This document shows, one piece after another, positions 42,369 to 46,069 of a stretch of DNA of 46,069 nt (its first letter is position 1; each line of letters opens with the position of its first letter). Under the pieces are notes generated by a model that did not search any database, was not told the origin of the DNA, and worked only from the letters and a program-made list of their open reading frames with translations. The stretch is from an archaeon BMS3Bbin15. Lineage in GTDB: Archaea; Hydrothermarchaeota; Hydrothermarchaeia; Hydrothermarchaeales; BMS3B. Made by a program: the position numbers and the translations under genes. The DNA is taken from assembly GCA_002897955.1 (NCBI GenBank), contig BDTY01000059.1:1-46069 (forward strand). The letters are read 5' to 3'.

Positions 42369-43148
42369 ATGGGAATTTCAATCACCATAGCCTCCGGAAA
42401 AGGTGGCGTGGGAAAAACTATGCTTTCATCCAATCTAGGTATAGCTCTCAGTCAGTTTGGCAAGGATGTTACAATCCTTGATGCTGATATTGAAATGGCA
42501 AATCTTGAGCTTCATCTAGGTCTGGAAGGCATGAAGGTTGCACTTCATGATGTCCTGGCTGGTGAAGCTGATATATCTCAGGCAGTATATAATGGCCCGG
42601 AAGGTATCAAGGTAATTCCTGCAGGAATATCTCTGGAGGGATTGAGAAAGGCTGACCCTGAGATACTTGAAGAGGTTCTGGGAAAACTGCTGAAAGATAC
42701 AGATATTTTAATTATAGATGCTCCTGCAGGTCTTGGAAGAAATGTTGTGACTGCTCTTGCTGCAGGACAGGAGCTTATTATTGTGGCTAACCCGGAGATT
42801 TCAAGCATGAGTGATGCTCTTAAAACAAAGATTGTTGCAGCAAAGCTGGGGAGTCATATACTCGGTACAGTGCTTAATCGTGTTGGCTATGATAAAACTG
42901 ACCTGACAGTACAGGAGGTCCAGCTTATACTAGAGACAAAGATTCTTGCAACAATTCCGGAGGACCCTGAGGTAAGGAGAAGTGCAGCATTTGGCAGTCC
43001 GGTGATTGTAAGAACGCCGAATTCGCCTGCTGCAATTGCGGTAAAGAAGCTGGCTGCAGATTTGATTGGTAAGAAGTATATACCACCCAAACCAAGGAAG
43101 GAATCATTTATGAAGAGACTGGTAAATGGTCTATTTGGAGGGATATAA
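42369..43148 (+). CDS. MinD-type ATPase, paralogue 2
   Basis: This 259-residue deviant Walker A ATPase has [18 protein letters not shown] (signature lysine present), [16 protein letters not shown] and [11 protein letters not shown]. The C-terminus [16 protein letters not shown] is an amphipathic helix like MinD's membrane tail. Most of the chain aligns with paralogue 1 (7722-8495) without gaps, so the two arose by duplication. GAGGTGTATAA precedes the ATG. The last base is shared with a small membrane coiled-coil gene, and the pair is likely functionally linked. Confidence 0.93.
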   Translation: MGISITIASGKGGVGKTMLSSNLGIALSQFGKDVTILDADIEMANLELHLGLEGMKVALHDVLAGEADISQAVYNGPEGIKVIPAGISLEGLRKADPEILEEVLGKLLKDTDILIIDAPAGLGRNVVTALAAGQELIIVANPEISSMSDALKTKIVAAKLGSHILGTVLNRVGYDKTDLTVQEVQLILETKILATIPEDPEVRRSAAFGSPVIVRTPNSPAAIAVKKLAADLIGKKYIPPKPRKESFMKRLVNGLFGGI

Positions 43149-43342
43149 TGGATTTTACGACAATATTATATGCCATGCTTTCTTTAAGTATAGTCCTCAA
43201 TGTACTTCTTCTACTCAGGTTAAAATATCTCAAGGAGGATATACTGGAACTGAAGGGTGGCGTAGAGCTTTCCAAGGAGGAACTTGAGCTGCTTAAGGAC
43301 AGACTTACAAAAATAAAGAATTACGAAGACCTTAATGAGTAA
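43148..43342 (+). CDS. Small single-pass membrane/coiled-coil protein next to MinD
   Basis: This 64-residue protein has an N-terminal membrane helix (about 4-25, ILYAMLSLSIVLNVLLLLRL) followed by a charged helix rich in Leu/Glu/Lys (26-60) that could form a coiled coil. Its ATG shares one base with the minD stop (TAATG), and it overlaps the convergent third ATPase gene by 11 bases. I know no family for it. Coupling suggests it anchors, activates or positions the MinD-type ATPase at the membrane; that is inference. Confidence 0.7.
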   Translation: MDFTTILYAMLSLSIVLNVLLLLRLKYLKEDILELKGGVELSKEELELLKDRLTKIKNYEDLNE

Positions 43343-44090
43343 AAAGTCCAAGCAGCCTGTGCAGAAATCCTCTTCCTTCAGGGTTATAGGTAACTCCAAC
43401 GAGATTTGCTGCAAGGCTCAGGGTTTCCCTGGTAACTCTTGCTCTTGGATATTTGAGCACATATAACATCTCATAGGCAAGAGCCTCTCTTACTGCTTCG
43501 TCGTCAGGCAAAACTGCTATTACTGAGGTGTCAAGAGTATTCTCTATTTCCTCCACAGTTAGCTCATATCTCCTGCCTCTTGCCATATTAATCACTGCCC
43601 CGGTTACCTCTGCTCCCATTCTCTCTGCAAGAATTTTCATTTTGAGGGCGTCGCTCACACTGGAAACCTGAGGTACGGTAACTATAATCACCTCCTGTCC
43701 CCTGTCCATAACCATGGCAGCATCTCTTCCGGCAGGAGCGTCAATAACGAGAATTTCAATATAAGCTGGAATTTCTTTTAGAAGAGTTTTCAGAGTTTCC
43801 ATATTCTCCTCATTAAAGCCGTCAAGGGTTATACCTGCAGGAATAATTTTCACTCCCTCAGGCCCTTCGTATATAACATCTTCGACTTCTAGCCTTCCCT
43901 TGAGGACATCAATCAGAGCTACAGGCGGATTTTTAAGTCCCATGATTATCTCAAGATTTGCCATAACAATATCGGCATCTACAACAGCAACCTTCTTTCC
44001 AAAAAGTGAAAGGGCCACAGCCAGATTGGCTGCTATGGTGGTTTTTCCTACTCCACCCTTTCCCGAGGCCACAACAATAACTCTTGTCAT
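43332..44090 (-). CDS. MinD/ParA-type ATPase, paralogue 3
   Basis: A third MinD-group ATPase, 252 residues. It starts [20 protein letters not shown] and has VVDADIVMANLEIIMG and ILVIDAPAGRD. The C-terminus GRGFLHRLLGLFTH is another amphipathic tail. It is more diverged from paralogues 1 and 2 than they are from each other (for example SLFGKKVAVVDAD against [13 protein letters not shown]). Its start overlaps the stop of phosphoglycerate kinase by four bases (ATGA), so it is co-translated with a glycolytic enzyme, an odd pairing. Confidence 0.92.
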   Translation of the reverse strand: MTRVIVVASGKGGVGKTTIAANLAVALSLFGKKVAVVDADIVMANLEIIMGLKNPPVALIDVLKGRLEVEDVIYEGPEGVKIIPAGITLDGFNEENMETLKTLLKEIPAYIEILVIDAPAGRDAAMVMDRGQEVIIVTVPQVSSVSDALKMKILAERMGAEVTGAVINMARGRRYELTVEEIENTLDTSVIAVLPDDEAVREALAYEMLYVLKYPRARVTRETLSLAANLVGVTYNPEGRGFLHRLLGLFTH

Positions 44091-45304
44091 GAATCTTTCT
44101 CCCTGAGAGCCTCTATGCCTGGGAGTTTATCTCCACTGATCATAAGAAGAGAAGCCTTCCCTCCTGTGCTGATAAAGGATATCTTATCTTTTAGACCCAG
44201 TTTCGATGTGATTGCACCGATATGGCCTCCTCCTATACAGGTGAAAGCTCTGGTTTTTGCCATAGCTATGACAAGCTCCTCAGAGCCCAGTGCAAAGCCT
44301 TCAATCTCAAATACACCGCAGGGACCATTTGCAGCCACCACGCCAGCCTCTTTAATTATTGATGTATATTTTGCTATTGTTTCTATGCCAATATCCATAA
44401 TCTTCAGATTGGGTATATTTTTCACATCCACCTCCAATCTTTCAGAGTTTTCTTTCACTGCCACGTCAGATGGGGTTATAATTTTATCACCATACTTCTT
44501 CAGAAGTTTTTTTGCCTCCTTTAAAAGTTCCCCGTCTCTGGCTAAAGTAATATCTCTGTTAACCCTCCCTATATCTACACCCTTTGCAATTATAAAGAGG
44601 TTGCCTATTACCCCTGAGGTTAAAACTATGTCTGCTATACCTCTCTCCAGAACGTTGGCAATTCCTTTCAATGAAGCCTTAGCCTTGGCTCCGCCAAAGG
44701 AAAAAACCCTTGGTCTTGCCTCAGACTTTGCAATTGAACTCAGAGTTTTAACCTCTTTTTCAAGAAGTCTTCCTGCAAAGCTGGGCAGTACCTGTGGAAA
44801 ACCCACAACACTGGGCTGGTTCCTGTGAGACACTGCAAAGGCATCATTTATATAAAAATCAACATAGGAAGAGAGCTTTCTTATAAATATAGTTTTTGCC
44901 TGTTCTTCAGGAGGCTTTTTTTCTATGGCAGGATGAACCTCCTCTGAGAGAAATCTTACATTTTCGAGGAGAAGAATCTCACCATTCTCAAGCTTACCAA
45001 TATCCTCTCTGGCAGCTCTGCCGATTATATCATCAACGTATGTGACCTCTCTTCCAAGGAGCTGGCTTAACTTCTCGGCATGCATTTCAAGAGTTGTGAA
45101 ATCTTCAAGCCCCGGTCTTGACTGATGTGCAATTAAAACCAGTCTGGATGAAGAGAGTTCTTTAATTGTAGGAATATGTCCAGCGAATCTTGAGTCATCG
45201 AGGATTATTCCTGTATTTGGCTCGAGAGGCGAGTTGATATCTATCCTCATGAGGACCTTTTTACTCTCCAGTCTTGCCTTGTTGATTATGAGAAGATCTT
45301 CCAT
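44087..45304 (-). CDS. pgk: Phosphoglycerate kinase, archaeal type
   Basis: It transfers phosphate between 1,3-bisphosphoglycerate and ADP in glycolysis and gluconeogenesis. 405 residues, archaeal form: VLMRIDINSPLEP, DDSRFAGHIPTIKEL, IAHQSRPG, FYINDAFAVSHRNQPSVVGF and the nucleotide-binding GGGHIGAITSKLGL near the C-terminus. The archaeal family is usually of this length. The upstream promoter is leaderless in type, and MinD paralogue 3 is coupled to it. Together with ppsA it provides the gluconeogenic part of the window. Confidence 0.96.
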   Translation of the reverse strand: MEDLLIINKARLESKKVLMRIDINSPLEPNTGIILDDSRFAGHIPTIKELSSSRLVLIAHQSRPGLEDFTTLEMHAEKLSQLLGREVTYVDDIIGRAAREDIGKLENGEILLLENVRFLSEEVHPAIEKKPPEEQAKTIFIRKLSSYVDFYINDAFAVSHRNQPSVVGFPQVLPSFAGRLLEKEVKTLSSIAKSEARPRVFSFGGAKAKASLKGIANVLERGIADIVLTSGVIGNLFIIAKGVDIGRVNRDITLARDGELLKEAKKLLKKYGDKIITPSDVAVKENSERLEVDVKNIPNLKIMDIGIETIAKYTSIIKEAGVVAANGPCGVFEIEGFALGSEELVIAMAKTRAFTCIGGGHIGAITSKLGLKDKISFISTGGKASLLMISGDKLPGIEALREKDS

Positions 45305-45326
45305 ATAGTCAAAGTTTCATTACAAA

Positions 45327-45338
45327 ACATATAAAATT
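45327..45338 (-). promoter_or_regulatory. TATA box of pgk
   Basis: ATTTTATATGTT on the minus strand lies 23-34 bp before the pgk ATG, so the transcript probably begins at the start codon. Confidence 0.55.
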
Positions 45339-45342
45339 TTTG

Positions 45343-45590
45343 TGGTTTTTTGATAGGTTAGTGTTGAGACCATCCAATTACCCCCTTAAAACTCTGGTTC
45401 TAATTGGATAATCTCAATTCGAAACTCCTTCTCCTATATCTTCCGGCTAAAATTTATAGAAAATCAGTGGAACTGTGGTCTTTTAATCAGTCAACTTCCT
45501 CCCTCACCCTGCATCAGACACCAAAAGCCAATATTTTTAGATGGCTTTCACTAATTCAGACTTCTTCTCCCTGTATTTAACAGTGCAATT
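45343..45590. other. Intergenic region with 9-bp inverted repeat, likely transposon end
   Basis: ATCCAATTA (45372-45380) and TAATTGGAT (45401-45409) form a perfect 9-bp inverted repeat. It lies about 180 bp beyond the transposase stop codon and may be the end of that element or a terminator. No gene is seen. Confidence 0.4.
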
Positions 45591-46069
45591 TCAGAAATAT
45601 CTGGCAAAAGAATTAACAGGCTCTATGCCATTTTGTATATTGTTAAGAATCATCATCTGGTATGTCACGAAGCTGAGTTTACTGTAAAGTTCCTTTGAAT
45701 CATTGGGTATCCCTTTCACATTGAACTTCACAGTGTCTTTGATATAATCGTTAATCCTTTCGCATTCGCTTCTTTCTTTATATGATTTACCAAAATTATC
45801 ATCCAGAAGGTTCTGGTTCCTGAAATAAGCACCTACCTGTTCTGCCTTTCCATGCTCATAGAGGAATCTCAGTTTATCCATCAAGGGCATGTGGATATTA
45901 CCACCTTCCTTCCATTTCTTATTCACCCAATGGTCGATTCTATCCACAGTGCCCTCGTTATTTATAATTGCATTCTCCCTATTGTATATCCTTGGTGTGG
46001 CACCCAGGTGGTACCATATATCAGCATGATTTACATAGGAATCATAGCCACTATCCAGCAGGTACTCAT
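45591..46069 (-). CDS. IS4-family transposase, C-terminal part (runs off window)
   Basis: The frame is open from the right edge to TAA at 45591, 158 residues visible. It contains an acidic DSGYDS segment near the edge and the exact YREK signature Y-(2)-R-(3)-E-(6)-K of IS4-family DDE transposases in SYKERSECERINDYIK. The catalytic glutamate is that of the ECERIN segment. The C-terminus ends NGIEPVNSFARYF. A GTG at 45947 is not the real start since the frame continues. Whether the missing N-terminus is intact cannot be told. Confidence 0.85.
   Translation of the reverse strand, partial: EYLLDSGYDSYVNHADIWYHLGATPRIYNRENAIINNEGTVDRIDHWVNKKWKEGGNIHMPLMDKLRFLYEHGKAEQVGAYFRNQNLLDDNFGKSYKERSECERINDYIKDTVKFNVKGIPNDSKELYSKLSFVTYQMMILNNIQNGIEPVNSFARYF

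Overview
The window is archaeal chromosomal DNA, probably from a euryarchaeote that respires with a quinone or a similar lipid carrier. The evidence is ribosomal protein L15e, an archaeal S15, Alba, a Pcc1-type KEOPS subunit, the archaeal form of S-adenosylmethionine synthetase, NOG1, a DacZ-type diadenylate cyclase, TATA-type promoters (several of them leaderless), and Shine-Dalgarno motifs of the GGAGG/GGTGAT type. The species cannot be fixed from the sequence alone. An 11-subunit complex I core without NuoEFG, plus a UbiA/MqnP-like prenyltransferase, fits lineages such as Archaeoglobi or Methanomicrobia relatives. No methanogenesis gene is visible.

Layout. 1-345: a cut-off IscB (RRXRR) gene on the minus strand with a highly folded leader that looks like an omega RNA (HEARO), placed directly after rpl15e (348-932). 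933-1817: gene-poor, with a broken small ORF and strong hairpins. 1818-5933 (minus): an XRE regulator translationally coupled to PEP synthase, then phosphohexomutase. 6029-8495: a 41-residue zinc ribbon, NOG1 GTPase, a CheY-like receiver and a MinD-type ATPase. 8513-11911 (minus): CbiH, CbiJ and a PUA/PAPS-reductase/ferredoxin fusion. 11963-16860: a PLP enzyme, QueG-like ferredoxin, rhodanese, UspA, a DtxR-type regulator, Pcm and DUF371.

16976-26570 (plus): one compact operon nuoABCDHIJKLMN for a membrane-bound complex I-like proton pump lacking the NADH module, closed by a hairpin/T-run terminator. 26601-28601: a receiver-DUF835 protein, Alba and another receiver. 28732-33277 (minus): the information-processing operon rps15, recJ-like DHH nuclease, pcc1, serS and a radical SAM gene. 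33685-39744: a methyltransferase, a polytopic membrane protein, UbiA/MqnP, DUF460 and SAM synthetase. SAM synthetase lies 24 bp downstream of dacZ (39769-40647).

40653-42005: an IS200/IS605-type element carrying only TnpB, inserted against the start of dacZ. 42369-45304: a MinD paralogue overlapping by one base with a tiny membrane/coiled-coil protein; these converge on a third MinD-like ATPase that is coupled to phosphoglycerate kinase. 45591-46069: the C-terminus of an IS4-family transposase running off the right edge.

Three themes stand out. First, two RNA-guided nuclease families of the OMEGA type (IscB and TnpB) sit in one window. Second, three MinD-like ATPases share C-terminal amphipathic tails, one of them next to a CheY-like receiver and one next to a single-pass coiled-coil protein. 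Third, a headless complex I and a menaquinone-type prenyltransferase may work together in respiration.
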